From Burkholderia sp. WSM2230 (GTDB taxonomy: Bacteria > Pseudomonadota > Gammaproteobacteria > Burkholderiales > Burkholderiaceae): 64,000 nt of DNA. The position numbers and the translations under genes are program-made. This document shows, in pieces, positions 44,473 through 53,247 of the stretch (its first letter is position 1; each line of letters starts with the position of its first letter). Where the stretch lies: contig NZ_AXAJ01000001.1 of assembly GCF_000472445.1 (NCBI RefSeq), positions 643 to 64,642 on the forward strand, written 5' to 3'. A model generated the notes under the pieces. The model made no database searches, was not told the origin of the DNA, and saw only the letters and a list, made by a program, of their open reading frames with translations.

Positions 44473-45654
44473 TCAGTTGGCTCCTGCGGGTGCGGTCGTA
44501 ATGAGTGAAGGTGAGGGCGTGGCGGGGGTATTGATCTCGAGTGCGCGGGGCGGCGCGCTCATCGCGAGGATCTTGCAGTCGTCGTGACGCCAGGCGACCT
44601 GGATCGTGTCGCCGGATGAGGGGAGCGCATGACGCTGCGTATTCGGCACTTTGACGACGAGGGAATCGCGCGAACCAAACCTCAGATGCACGCGATGATG
44701 ATCGCCGCAATAGACGAGTTCTTCCACGCGCGCGCGCACGACGTTATGGTGCTGGTCGAGTTGCAGTCCTTCTGCGCCTGGAATGTGCGCACGCTCGGGG
44801 CGCAGCGCCAACATGGCTTCGTCACCTGTACGCAAACCCTGCTCGTATCGTCCGCGAATGATGCTGCCGTCCGATAGCGCGAGCGTCGCCCATTTGTCGT
44901 CGCAACTCACTACGCGTCCCGTCAGGCCATTGTTCTCGCCGACGAAGTTCGCAACGAAGGCGTTCTGCGCGTTTTCATAGAGTTCGCTTGGCGTGGCCGC
45001 CTGCTGTATGCGGCCGTCGGAGAAGACTGCGACGCGATCGGACATGGTCAACGCTTCGGCCTGATCGTGCGTCACATACACGATTGTCAAACCCAACTCG
45101 CGATGCAGCCGCATGATTTCGTATTGCATCGTTTCGCGCAGACGCTTGTCGAGCGCGCCAAGCGGTTCGTCCATCAATACGACACTCGGTTCGAACACGA
45201 GTGCGCGCGCAAGCGCGACGCGTTGCTGCTGACCGCCCGAGAGCTGCGCGGGGCGGCGATTCGCCAGATGCGGCAGTTCGATCATGTCGAGCGCACGCTT
45301 AACGCGCGTCTTCTGCTCCGCGCGACTCACGCGTCTCACAGAAAGTGGAAACGCCACGTTCTCGGCAACCGTCAGATGCGGAAACAATGCATAGTTCTGA
45401 AACACCATGCCGATGTCGCGCTGATGCGGTGGCTTGTCGTCGAGCCGCTTGCCACCAAGGCGAATCTCGCCTTGCGTCGGCGATTCAAAGCCCGCGAGCA
45501 TCATCAGCGTGGTCGTCTTGCCCGATCCCGAAGGGCCCAGCAACGACAGGAATTCTCCCTTGCGCACATCGAGGTTCAGATCGTCGACGACATAGTTCAC
45601 ACCGTCGTACGACTTGCTCACGCCCGAGAACGAGATGAAGGAAGGGTTTGACAT
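44473..45654 (-). CDS. Polyamine-type ABC transporter ATPase (PotA/PotG-like)
   Basis: The product is 393 residues. It has Walker A LLGPSGSGKTTT, Q-loop VFQNYALFPH, signature LSGGQQQRVALARAL, Walker B VVLMDEPLGALD, and H-loop VTHDQAEAL. A TOBE domain follows (about 285-355: EEAMLALRPE-like, here DEAMLALRPERAHI), typical of PotA. A 35-residue Thr/Pro/Ala tail ends the protein. It lies 21 bases downstream of the Rieske gene and is the first transport gene of the operon. Confidence 0.93.
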   Translation of the reverse strand: MSNPSFISFSGVSKSYDGVNYVVDDLNLDVRKGEFLSLLGPSGSGKTTTLMMLAGFESPTQGEIRLGGKRLDDKPPHQRDIGMVFQNYALFPHLTVAENVAFPLSVRRVSRAEQKTRVKRALDMIELPHLANRRPAQLSGGQQQRVALARALVFEPSVVLMDEPLGALDKRLRETMQYEIMRLHRELGLTIVYVTHDQAEALTMSDRVAVFSDGRIQQAATPSELYENAQNAFVANFVGENNGLTGRVVSCDDKWATLALSDGSIIRGRYEQGLRTGDEAMLALRPERAHIPGAEGLQLDQHHNVVRARVEELVYCGDHHRVHLRFGSRDSLVVKVPNTQRHALPSSGDTIQVAWRHDDCKILAMSAPPRALEINTPATPSPSLITTAPAGAN

Positions 45655-45675
45655 CGTGATTGCGTCCTGTCGTTC

Positions 45676-46812
45676 TTAATGCGATTTCAGCTTGCTCGCG
45701 AGATAGCGCGCAAAGTCATAGTTCGGCCGTTCGAGATAACTCAGATGCCCAGGCTTCGCAAGCGGCGCATGCACGCCGCGAAAGACCGCTTCCACGCCGC
45801 GCCTGTCTTCGGCATTCACCTCATCGAGCAACTTCTTAAGCGTAGCCATATGCGCGTTCGCTTGCGGATCGGCGATGAATTCCGGCGCGAGGCCGCCGCC
45901 AAAGCGGATATGCACGCGGCCGACGCCTTGCGGTTGCAGCACGAGATACCAGAAATAGCCCGGCGTGAGCGTAATCAGATGCGTTGGATAGACGGCTAGC
46001 AAAGCGGTGGTCTTGCGCCAGTGGCCCGTCAAACGGGCGTTGTCGGGATGCGCGTTGCCAATCGGTAAAGACGCTTCCTTGGTGATCCAGTGATAGTTGA
46101 ATGCCGCATGACCCGGCGGACACTCCATCTCTTCGAGACGCGAGTGCGGACCTACTGTCGCGCGATGAAGCATCGGCAGGTGATAACTCTCCATGAAGTT
46201 TTCGGCGAGGATCTTCCAGTTGGTGTCCCACACATGCTCTTCATAGAAAGTTTCGATGTAGTCTTTCATACCGTACGCATCGATCAGCATGCTCAATTCG
46301 GCAAGCTGCTGGTGGACCGGCTGCGCGCCCTGATCGAGCGTGACGTAAATCCAGCCTTGCCATTCCTCGCAACGCACGGCGGGCAGCGCGTATCTTTCCT
46401 TGCAGAAGCCCTCCTGGCGGTCCATCAGTGGCGCGCCCTTCAATGCGCCATCGAGCGAGTAATTCCACGCGTGATAGGGACACACGATGCGCCGGACGTT
46501 GCCGCGTCCTTCCAGCAGCACCGACATGCGATGCAGGCATACATTAGAGAATGCCGTGAGCTGCATCTGTTCGTCACGCAACACGACCACCGGCTGTGCG
46601 CCGATGCGTGCCGTCAGGTAATCGCCAGGCGCTTTCAGCGCGCTTGCCCGGCCGACGCACTGCCATTCATGTTCGAAGATATCGCGCTCTTCGAGCGCCA
46701 GGAAATCCGGTGATGTATAGACGCCGGGCGGCATCGCGTGGGCATCGCTGAACGGCCGATCGCAGCCATTACGCAATGCGTTGACCAGTTCGCTCAATGT
46801 GGCGTTGTCCAT
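45676..46812 (-). CDS. Rieske-type ring-hydroxylating/amine monooxygenase, oxygenase component
   Basis: The product is 378 residues from the ATG at 46812 (AAGGA upstream). The Rieske [2Fe-2S] ligands are Cys92, His94, Cys111 and His114 (CLHRMS, CPYHAW). The catalytic iron ligands are His211 and His216 in ENFMESYHLPMLH, with a late Asp. The residue bridging the two metal centres is Glu208 where aromatic dioxygenases have Asp; Glu is reported for carnitine monooxygenase CntA and its relatives that oxidise quaternary amines. Position at the head of a polyamine-type importer operon fits a cationic N-methyl or quaternary substrate. No reductase gene is adjacent, so electrons must come from elsewhere. 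Confidence 0.9.
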   Translation of the reverse strand: MDNATLSELVNALRNGCDRPFSDAHAMPPGVYTSPDFLALEERDIFEHEWQCVGRASALKAPGDYLTARIGAQPVVVLRDEQMQLTAFSNVCLHRMSVLLEGRGNVRRIVCPYHAWNYSLDGALKGAPLMDRQEGFCKERYALPAVRCEEWQGWIYVTLDQGAQPVHQQLAELSMLIDAYGMKDYIETFYEEHVWDTNWKILAENFMESYHLPMLHRATVGPHSRLEEMECPPGHAAFNYHWITKEASLPIGNAHPDNARLTGHWRKTTALLAVYPTHLITLTPGYFWYLVLQPQGVGRVHIRFGGGLAPEFIADPQANAHMATLKKLLDEVNAEDRRGVEAVFRGVHAPLAKPGHLSYLERPNYDFARYLASKLKSH

Positions 46813-46920
46813 GGCGGCGATCCTTGCGTCCGTTAAGCAAAAGCGCTTGCGGCAATGCGCTCGACATGGACTCAATCTATCAAGCCAATATGCCAGTCAA
46901 AATATAGTTTTCGGATACAA

Positions 46921-46935
46921 GGCAAAGGTTTTGCC
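46921..46935. terminator. Short hairpin after the LysR gene
   Basis: GGCAAA (46921-46926) and TTTGCC (46930-46935) form a 6-bp stem (7 with flanking A-T) and 3-base loop, 14 bases beyond the LysR stop and before the Rieske start. It is a weak terminator candidate. Confidence 0.35.
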
Positions 46936-46948
46936 TATGCAGCGACGT

Positions 46949-47875
46949 TCAGGCGTCGATATGCAGCCGCCGTATGTAGTTCTCGCAGAACGACGCGAAG
47001 CGATGCACGACCTGTCGCGGCTTCATCGTGCGCGATTGCGCTATGCCGAGCATCGTTGCATTGACATTGTCTTTAAAGCGCTTAATGACGAACTCTTCGC
47101 CATCCACAGTCCGGTTCGATTTGAGCGGGAAATTCAGCAGGCTATAGCCGAGACCGTTCGCCACCATGCCGCGCACGACTTCAGGTTGCGACGAGCGAAA
47201 GGCGGGCACGGGCCGGCTGCCGACTGCATCGAACAGCGCGGCAAAGTACTCGCGGCTGTGAGGCAGATCGAGCATTACGTAAGGCTCGGGCAACAAATCC
47301 GCGAGCGAGATTTTGCGCGCGCGGGCAAGACGGTGCGTACGCGGAAGAATGGCGTACGGCGGCAAAGAGAGTAGCGGAGTAAAGGCGATGTCCTCGGTGA
47401 GATCGAGGCTATATGTCAGTGCGATATCGAGCGAGCCGTCGTGCAATCCGCGCAGCAAGGCGTCCTGATGCGCTTCGACGGTGCGAAACGAAATGCCTGC
47501 GTGGTTCTCGGTAAAGCGGGCGATAAGCCCCGGCATCAGCGGAGGCGCGAGCGATACAAGACAGCCCAATGCGATCGAGCCTGTCATGCCGCCATCCATT
47601 TCTTTAGCCGCCATCTGCAGTTCTTCAGCAATCTTCAGCAGATTGCGTGCTTGGCCCAGCAAATCGCGCCCTGCTTGCGTCAGTGACAGACCGCTTGCGT
47701 GATGTCGAATGAAGAGCTGCACGCCAAAGGACACTTCGAGATCCGCCAGCGCCGTGGAAATGGAGGGCTGCGAAATGTGCAGCTTCCTCGCCGCCGCGGT
47801 GAAGGACAGCGCTTCCGCCGTGACCACGAAGTAGCGCAACTGGCGCAGCGAATACCGTAAGGGATGGCTTTCCAT
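46949..47875 (-). CDS. LysR-family regulator of the amine catabolic island
   Basis: The product is 308 residues from the ATG at 47875 (MESHPLRYSLRQLRYFVV), the family-typical start; a longer open frame upstream runs into the divergent monooxygenase gene and is not coding. HTH residues are about 12-65 (SFTAAARKLHISQPSISTALADLEVSFG); the effector domain is about 95-300. It belongs with regulators of aromatic and amine catabolism. It sits between the divergent monooxygenase operon and the co-directional Rieske-ABC operon, so it probably controls both. Confidence 0.92.
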   Translation of the reverse strand: MESHPLRYSLRQLRYFVVTAEALSFTAAARKLHISQPSISTALADLEVSFGVQLFIRHHASGLSLTQAGRDLLGQARNLLKIAEELQMAAKEMDGGMTGSIALGCLVSLAPPLMPGLIARFTENHAGISFRTVEAHQDALLRGLHDGSLDIALTYSLDLTEDIAFTPLLSLPPYAILPRTHRLARARKISLADLLPEPYVMLDLPHSREYFAALFDAVGSRPVPAFRSSQPEVVRGMVANGLGYSLLNFPLKSNRTVDGEEFVIKRFKDNVNATMLGIAQSRTMKPRQVVHRFASFCENYIRRLHIDA

Positions 47876-47960
47876 CGCGACGTTTCTTTCCTGGAGAGAC
47901 GGGATGCGTCGCATTGTGAAGCGGACAAAAAACGCTGCATAGGCATTTCCGATGCATTGC

Positions 47961-47984
47961 ATTTTTTGAAAATATTTTATCGAT
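47961..47984. promoter_or_regulatory. AT-rich palindromic element in the LysR / monooxygenase promoter region
   Basis: This 166-base divergent gap holds an AT-rich block with the palindrome AAAATATTTT (47969-47978), flanked by ATTTTTTG and ATCGAT. LysR sites are usually T-N11-A dyads; several can be drawn here. It is the only AT-rich block in the gap and lies 63-80 bases before the monooxygenase ATG. Confidence 0.4.
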
Positions 47985-48041
47985 CCTGCTCTGGCGCGTA
48001 GATTCTCACGACGCAATAACGCCTCTCGGAAGGATACAGCC

Positions 48042-49349
48042 ATGACAGTGGGAACAACGTCAATCGACACGCTCGTAGTGGGCGCAGGCCAGGCCGGCAT
48101 CGCGATGAGCGAACATTTGAGCCGACACGGCGTGCCGCATCTGGTGCTGGAGCGCGCACGCATAGCAGAGCGCTGGCGCACCGGACGCTGGGATTCGCTC
48201 GTCGCGAACGGCCCCGCATGGCACGATCGTTTTCCGGGCCTCGAATTTGCGGAAACCGAGCCTGATGCCTTTGCGCCCAAGGAAGAAGTCGCGGAATACT
48301 TCGTGGCTTACGCGAAAAAGTTCGATGCGCCCATTCGGACCGGCGTCGAAGTGAGAAAGGTGGTGCGCAATACGGGGCGCGAAGGTTTTACCGTCGAAAC
48401 GTCGGATGGCGTGATCGAAGCAAAGCGTGTGGTCGTGGCGACCGGTCCGTTTCAAAAGCCCGTGATTCCGACAATCGCGCCGCAGAATGCATCGCTTACG
48501 CAGATTCATTCAGCCGATTATCGCAACCCGCAGCAATTGCCCCCGGGCGGCGTGCTGGTCGTCGGCGCGGGATCGTCGGGCGTTCAGATTGCCGATGAAC
48601 TGAACCGCGCGGGGCGCCGCGTCTACCTGTCGGTGGGCGCGCACGACCGTCCGCCGCGTGCGTACCGCGGACGTGATTTCTGCTGGTGGCTGGGGGTACT
48701 CGGCGAGTGGGATGCCGAGGTCATGAAGCCGGGCCGCGAACATGTAACCATCGCGGTGAGCGGTGCCCGGGGCGGCCACACCGTGGACTTCCGGCGTCTG
48801 GCACATGAGGGGGTCACGCTCGTCGGTCTGACCCGGTCGTTCGATGACAACGTGGTCCACTTCAACGCCGATCTTGCAGAAAACATTGCACGTGGCGATG
48901 AAAACTATCTGTCCCTGCTCGATGCGGCCGACACGTATGCCGCTCGAAACGGCCTCGATCTTCCTCCCGAACCCGAAGCGCGCGTTATTCCGTCCGATCC
49001 CGATTGCCTGACCAATCCGCTGCTCGATCTCGATCTGGCGCAAGCGGGCGTCACGTCGATCGTCTGGGCGACGGGCTATGCGACCGATTTCAAATGGCTG
49101 CAAGTCGATACGTTCGACGAGAAGGGCAAGCCCATGCATCAGCGTGGTGTATCGAAAGAACCGGGCGTGTATTTCCTTGGGCTTCCCTGGTTGTCGCGAC
49201 GCGGCTCCGCATTCATCTGGGGCGTGTGGCATGACGCAAAGCACGTCGCCGATCACATCGTTACGCAACGCAAATATCAGGCGTATTACGACGCGCCTGA
49301 AAAGCACACGCGAGAGCAGCGGCGCGAAGAAAGCGTTCAAGCCAATTAA
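48042..49349 (+). CDS. Flavin-containing monooxygenase (CzcO/YUCCA-like)
   Basis: The product is 435 residues. It has an N-terminal FAD motif GAGQAG (14-19), a WRxGRWDSL segment typical of this group (WRTGRWDSL), an NADPH motif GAGSSG (175-180) and an ATG motif in WATGYATDF near residue 345. Relatives add one oxygen atom to N, S or carbonyl groups using NADPH. It is the first gene of a five-gene operon (monooxygenase, Rid protein, DUF1028, M20 deacylase, NCS1 permease) that diverges from the LysR gene. N-oxygenation or oxidative deamination of an imported N-compound is plausible but not shown. AAGGATAC lies upstream of the ATG. Confidence 0.9.
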   Translation: MTVGTTSIDTLVVGAGQAGIAMSEHLSRHGVPHLVLERARIAERWRTGRWDSLVANGPAWHDRFPGLEFAETEPDAFAPKEEVAEYFVAYAKKFDAPIRTGVEVRKVVRNTGREGFTVETSDGVIEAKRVVVATGPFQKPVIPTIAPQNASLTQIHSADYRNPQQLPPGGVLVVGAGSSGVQIADELNRAGRRVYLSVGAHDRPPRAYRGRDFCWWLGVLGEWDAEVMKPGREHVTIAVSGARGGHTVDFRRLAHEGVTLVGLTRSFDDNVVHFNADLAENIARGDENYLSLLDAADTYAARNGLDLPPEPEARVIPSDPDCLTNPLLDLDLAQAGVTSIVWATGYATDFKWLQVDTFDEKGKPMHQRGVSKEPGVYFLGLPWLSRRGSAFIWGVWHDAKHVADHIVTQRKYQAYYDAPEKHTREQRREESVQAN

Positions 49350-49367
49350 AGCATTCGAGGTCAACAC

Positions 49368-49808
49368 ATGAGCCAACCTACACATACCCGTATCCGCATG
49401 TTCAACACGAAGGATACCTATCCGAACCAGACGCTAGACAACGATCTTTGCCAGGCCGTGCGCGCCGGCAATACGGTGTATGTGCGCGGACAGATCGGCA
49501 CGGACTTCGAGGGCAATCTCGTCGGTCTGGGCGATCCGCGCGCGCAAGCCGAACAGGCGATGAAGAACGTGAAGCAGTTGCTCGAAGAAGCGGGCAGCGA
49601 TCTCTCGCACATCGTCAAGACGACGACCTACCTCACTGACGTGCGTTTTCGTGAACCGGTCTATCGTGAAGTCGGCAAGTGGCTCAAGGGCGTATTTCCG
49701 ATTTCCACGGGCCTTACCGTGGTCGCGCTGGGGCAGCCCGAATGGTTGATGGAGATCGATGTGATCGCCGTCATTCCGGACGGATGGACGCCGCCGGCCA
49801 AGGCTTGA
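49368..49808 (+). CDS. Rid-family protein lacking the catalytic arginine
   Basis: The product is 146 residues of the YjgF/YER057c/UK114 fold: AGNTVYVRGQIGTD, QAMKNVKQLLEEAGSDLSHIVKTTTYLTD, and a final PEWLMEIDVIAVIP. Archetypal RidA needs an Arg in the PxRS motif to deaminate enamines or imines; here the segment is FPISTGLTV (residues 110-118), with Ser113 in the Arg position. The protein therefore belongs to one of the Rid subgroups without that Arg and may not act as a RidA deaminase. It lies between monooxygenase and DUF1028 genes, and may handle an intermediate of the pathway. Confidence 0.9.
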   Translation: MSQPTHTRIRMFNTKDTYPNQTLDNDLCQAVRAGNTVYVRGQIGTDFEGNLVGLGDPRAQAEQAMKNVKQLLEEAGSDLSHIVKTTTYLTDVRFREPVYREVGKWLKGVFPISTGLTVVALGQPEWLMEIDVIAVIPDGWTPPAKA

Positions 49809-49818
49809 GGAGCGACGC

Positions 49819-50496
49819 ATGACTTTCTCTATCGTCGGTCGTTGTGAGAGGACGGGGCAGCTCGGCATTGCAATCAGTTCGTCGAGCATTGCCGTCGGCG
49901 CGCGCTGTCCGTGGCTTCGGGCAGGCGTGGGCGCGGTTGCAACGCAGAACGTTACGTTGCCTGCACTCGGGCCGCAGATTCTCGATCTTCTCGCTGACAG
50001 GCAACTCCATCCTTCCGAGGCCTTGAAACAGGCGCTCGATGCAAACGAATGGAGTGAGTTCCGGCAAGTGACGGTGATCGATGCGCAAGGCCGCACGGCA
50101 TTCTTCAGCGGCAAGGAAGCATTAGGCACCTATCACGCCGTCGCGGGCAATCAATGCGTCGCCGCTGGCAACATGCTATCCGGCAAGCATGTGGTCGAAG
50201 CGATGCCGGCCGCATTTGCAAATGCCGGAGGTCTGCTCGCAGACAGGCTGCTTGCAGCGATGCGTGCAGCTATTGATGCAGGCGGCGAAGCAGGCCCGGT
50301 GCATTCGGCGGCGCTGAAGGTCGTGAGTGATCTGAGCTGGCCGCTCGTCGATCTGCGTGTCGATTGGGCCGACGATGATCCCATCGGCAAGCTCGCAAAT
50401 CTGTGGGCCGCCTACCAGCCGCAGATGAACGACTACGTAACCCGCGCCTTGAATCCCACCGCTGCGCCCAGCTACGGAGTGCCGGGCGATGAATGA
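49819..50496 (+). CDS. DUF1028 family protein
   Basis: The product is 225 residues. MTFSIVGRCERTGQLGIAISSSSIAVGARCPWLRAGVGAVATQ is the family start, followed by GPQILDLLADRQLHPSEAL and TAFFSGKEALGTYHAVAGNQCVAAGNML. Although uncharacterised, the family is often beside Rid proteins and M20 peptidases in amine or amino-acid catabolic clusters, as here. No signal peptide; cytoplasmic. The ATG is 10 bases after the Rid gene stop, and the 3' end overlaps the next gene by 8 bases. The N-terminal order (short strand, GxxG, SS) recalls Ntn-hydrolase-like folds, but I cannot prove that. Confidence 0.9.
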   Translation: MTFSIVGRCERTGQLGIAISSSSIAVGARCPWLRAGVGAVATQNVTLPALGPQILDLLADRQLHPSEALKQALDANEWSEFRQVTVIDAQGRTAFFSGKEALGTYHAVAGNQCVAAGNMLSGKHVVEAMPAAFANAGGLLADRLLAAMRAAIDAGGEAGPVHSAALKVVSDLSWPLVDLRVDWADDDPIGKLANLWAAYQPQMNDYVTRALNPTAAPSYGVPGDE

Positions 50497-51646
50497 GATG
50501 TCGAGCCGTGCGCTGCTCGAAAAGCTGATCGGCTTCGCGACGGTCAGCCGCGACTCGAATCTCGCGATGATCGAGTTCGTCCGCCATTACCTCGCGGCAC
50601 ATGACGTCGAATGCGAGTTGTTCTATAACGACGAGCGCACGAAGGCGAATTTATTCGCGACGATCGGCCCGCGCGATCGTGGTGGCATTGCGCTGTCCGG
50701 TCATACCGATGTGGTGCCCGTTGACGGTCAGGCATGGACCATCGATCCGTTCCGTCTGGTCGAGAAAGACGGGCGCCTGTTTGGACGCGGCACGGCCGAC
50801 ATGAAAGGCTTTCTTGCTTCGGTATTGGCGGCGGTGCCGAAGTTCGTCAAACGCGATCTGAAGATGCCCGTGCATCTCGCGTTCTCGTACGACGAAGAAG
50901 TCGGATGCCTGGGCGTCCGCCCCATGCTCGAGCAACTCGCGCACCGCAAGCACAAGCCGGTTTTGTGCCTCATCGGCGAGCCGACCATGCTGAAGCCTGT
51001 TCTTGGTCACAAAGGCAAGCTCGCCATGCGCTGCTGCGTGAAGGGCGCAGCCTGCCACTCGGCCTACGCGCCCTATGGCGTGAATGCGATTCAGTATGCG
51101 GCGCGTCTTATCAATTACCTCGATGAGATTGGCGAGGAACTCGCGCAACCAGGGCATCGCGACGAACGATTCGATCCACCGTACTCAACGGTGCAGACGG
51201 GCATCATCAAAGGCGGTCGCGCGCTCAATATTGTGCCCGCCGAATGCGAATTCGACTTCGAAGTGCGTGCGTTGCCGGGCTTCGATGCCAACCAGGTGGC
51301 GGACCGCTTGCAGAGCTATGCCGAGGCCGAGTTGCTGCCGAAGATGCGCGCCGTGAAGGCGGATACGGACATCAGCATGCAACCGCTGTCGGCCTATCCG
51401 GGCCTGGCGACATCGCCTGACAGCGAAGCGGCTCGTCTGCTTACGCTGCTGTCGGGCTCGACGGAATTCGGCACGGTGGCATTCGGCACCGAAGGCGGTC
51501 TGTTCGAACAGGCGGGCATTCCGACCGTCGTGTGCGGACCGGGCAGCATGGACCAGGGGCACAAGCCCGACGAATACATCACGTGCGAGCAATTGCGCGA
51601 CTGCGACGCGATGCTGCTTCGCCTGGCCGATCACCTCTCAACCTGA
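50489..51646 (+). CDS. M20 metallopeptidase, acetylornithine deacetylase (ArgE)-like
   Basis: The product is 385 residues. Zinc ligands and catalytic residues are visible: His72 and Asp74 in SGHTDVVP, bridging Asp104 in GTADMKG, Glu136/Glu137 in SYDEEVG, Glu in CLIGEPT, and a late His in GSMDQGHKPDEY. ArgE removes acetyl from N-acetylornithine; the wider group cleaves N-acyl or N-carbamoyl amino acids. In this operon it more likely deacylates a catabolic intermediate than makes arginine. It overlaps the DUF1028 gene by 8 bases. Confidence 0.92.
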   Translation: MNEMSSRALLEKLIGFATVSRDSNLAMIEFVRHYLAAHDVECELFYNDERTKANLFATIGPRDRGGIALSGHTDVVPVDGQAWTIDPFRLVEKDGRLFGRGTADMKGFLASVLAAVPKFVKRDLKMPVHLAFSYDEEVGCLGVRPMLEQLAHRKHKPVLCLIGEPTMLKPVLGHKGKLAMRCCVKGAACHSAYAPYGVNAIQYAARLINYLDEIGEELAQPGHRDERFDPPYSTVQTGIIKGGRALNIVPAECEFDFEVRALPGFDANQVADRLQSYAEAELLPKMRAVKADTDISMQPLSAYPGLATSPDSEAARLLTLLSGSTEFGTVAFGTEGGLFEQAGIPTVVCGPGSMDQGHKPDEYITCEQLRDCDAMLLRLADHLST

Positions 51647-51676
51647 ATAACGCCGATGCCTCATGCTGGCATCGGC

Positions 51677-51691
51677 AGGAGACGCAACTTG
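51677..51691 (+). promoter_or_regulatory. Ribosome-binding site deciding a TTG start
   Basis: AGGAGA (51677-51682) lies exactly 6 bases before an in-frame TTG (51689-51691), whereas the in-frame ATG at 51656 has no such site. This supports a TTG start for the NCS1 permease. Confidence 0.6.
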
Positions 51692-53104
51692 AACACTGCG
51701 CAAAGCAACAACGCACCGTTGATCGAAAAACATACCATTGGCTATGTGCCGCCTGAAGACCGGCACGGCAAGGTGCGCGATCTGTTCACGCTCTGGTTCG
51801 GCGGCAATATTGCGCCGCTGCCGATCGTGACCGGCGCACTCGGCGTGCAGATCTTCCATCTGAACCTGCTATGGGGCATTGTCGCGATCGTGGTCGGCCA
51901 GTTGGTCGGCGGTGTGCTGATGGCACTGCATTCGGCGCAAGGTCCGCAAATGGGAATCCCGCAGATGATTCAGAGCCGCGCACAGTTCGGCTCGTGGGGT
52001 GCGCTGCTTGTAACTGTCATTGCCGGTGTGATGTATGTCGGCTTCTTTGCATCCAATATCGTGCTGGCGGGCAAGTCGCTGCATGGGATCGAGAATGGTG
52101 TGTCGGTGCCAGCAGGCATCGTGATCGGCGCACTCGGGTCCGGACTCATCGGCATCATTGGATACAGGTTCATTCACATTCTGAACCGTATCGGAACCTG
52201 GGTGCTGGGCATCGGCATTTTCATTGGATTCGTTTATATCTTCACCCATATTGCCACCGATGACTTCCTCACCCGCGGCGGCTTCAATATCGCAGGCTGG
52301 CTCGCCACGGTGTCACTCTCTGCGTTGTGGCAGATCGCATTCGCGCCGTACGTGTCCGACTATTCGCGTTACCTGCCGGAGAACGTGCGCGTGTCGTCGA
52401 CGTTCTGGGCGACGTACCTCGGCTGTACGATCGGCTCGACGCTCGCGTTCGTATTCGGTGCGGTGGCGGTGCTTGCTGTTCCGCCTGGCGTTGATGCGAT
52501 GGATGCCGTCAAGACCGCAACAGGTCCGCTCGGCTCGCTAATGCTCGTGCTCTTCCTCTTGAGCGTGATCAGTCATAACGCGTTGAACCTGTATGGCGCG
52601 GTGCTCGCAGTGATCACGTCATTGCAGACGTTCGCGTATCGCTGGATTCCGACGGCGAGAGCACGCGCTGTGTTGTCCATCGTGATTCTGCTTGTGTGCT
52701 GCTATTTCGCGATCGGTGCGTCGACGAACTTTGTCGTCAATCTGGTCGATCTGGTGCTTGCCTTGCTCGTGGTGCTCGTGCCGTGGACCGCGATCAACCT
52801 GATCGATTTCTATGTGATCCACAAGGGCCACTATGACATCGGCTCCATCTTCAAGGTGGATGGCGGCATCTACGGCCGCTTCAATCCTCAGGCACTGATT
52901 GCTTACGCGATCGGCATCCTCGTGCAGATTCCGTTCATGAATACGCCCATGTATGCGGGCCCTGTGCCGAAGTACCTCGATGGTGCGGACTTGTCGTGGG
53001 TCATTGGGCTCGTGTTGACGTCGCCGCTGTATTACTGGCTCGCGACGCGCGACACGCAGTATCGTCGCAAGACGATGAGTGCGGCGATCGCGCGTCAGCC
53101 TTGA
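51689..53104 (+). CDS. NCS1-family permease (purine/cytosine/hydantoin type)
   Basis: The product is 471 residues with 12 predicted helices; I used the TTG at 51689 because of its ribosome-binding site (ATG at 51656 would add 11 residues). The family start is IGYVPPEDRHGKVRDLFTLWFGGNIAPLPIVTG (split as seen). Members carry nucleobases, hydantoins, allantoin or related N-heterocycles with H+ or Na+. It is the last gene of the monooxygenase operon, so the pathway substrate or a side-product is probably a small N-compound. Pro/Asp positions of the nucleobase site are not confidently assigned. Confidence 0.92.
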   Translation: MNTAQSNNAPLIEKHTIGYVPPEDRHGKVRDLFTLWFGGNIAPLPIVTGALGVQIFHLNLLWGIVAIVVGQLVGGVLMALHSAQGPQMGIPQMIQSRAQFGSWGALLVTVIAGVMYVGFFASNIVLAGKSLHGIENGVSVPAGIVIGALGSGLIGIIGYRFIHILNRIGTWVLGIGIFIGFVYIFTHIATDDFLTRGGFNIAGWLATVSLSALWQIAFAPYVSDYSRYLPENVRVSSTFWATYLGCTIGSTLAFVFGAVAVLAVPPGVDAMDAVKTATGPLGSLMLVLFLLSVISHNALNLYGAVLAVITSLQTFAYRWIPTARARAVLSIVILLVCCYFAIGASTNFVVNLVDLVLALLVVLVPWTAINLIDFYVIHKGHYDIGSIFKVDGGIYGRFNPQALIAYAIGILVQIPFMNTPMYAGPVPKYLDGADLSWVIGLVLTSPLYYWLATRDTQYRRKTMSAAIARQP

Positions 53105-53145
53105 AATCAGCCACTGGGCCGACTTGCGGACGAATTTTCTGGGTA

Positions 53146-53184
53146 CGGACTCTGCGCCCCACGCGGCCCGGTTCAAGGAGTCCG
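53146..53184. terminator. Possible long-loop hairpin between convergent genes
   Basis: CGGACTC (53146-53152) and GAGTCCG (53178-53184) can pair with a 25-base loop, midway between the NCS1 permease stop and the next convergent gene. No T-run; weak candidate. Confidence 0.25.
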
Positions 53185-53247
53185 CTTGCGGATGCGCGGG
53201 CATTCGCGCATTGCTATGAGCGCGCGAAGTCCAATTTGCGAGGCAAC

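Noticed and set aside
53101..53200. tRNA-like GGTTCAA sequence between the NCS1 permease and ribbon-helix-helix genes
   Set aside because: No T-arm or acceptor pairing and no D or anticodon arm can be drawn; only a long-loop hairpin remains.
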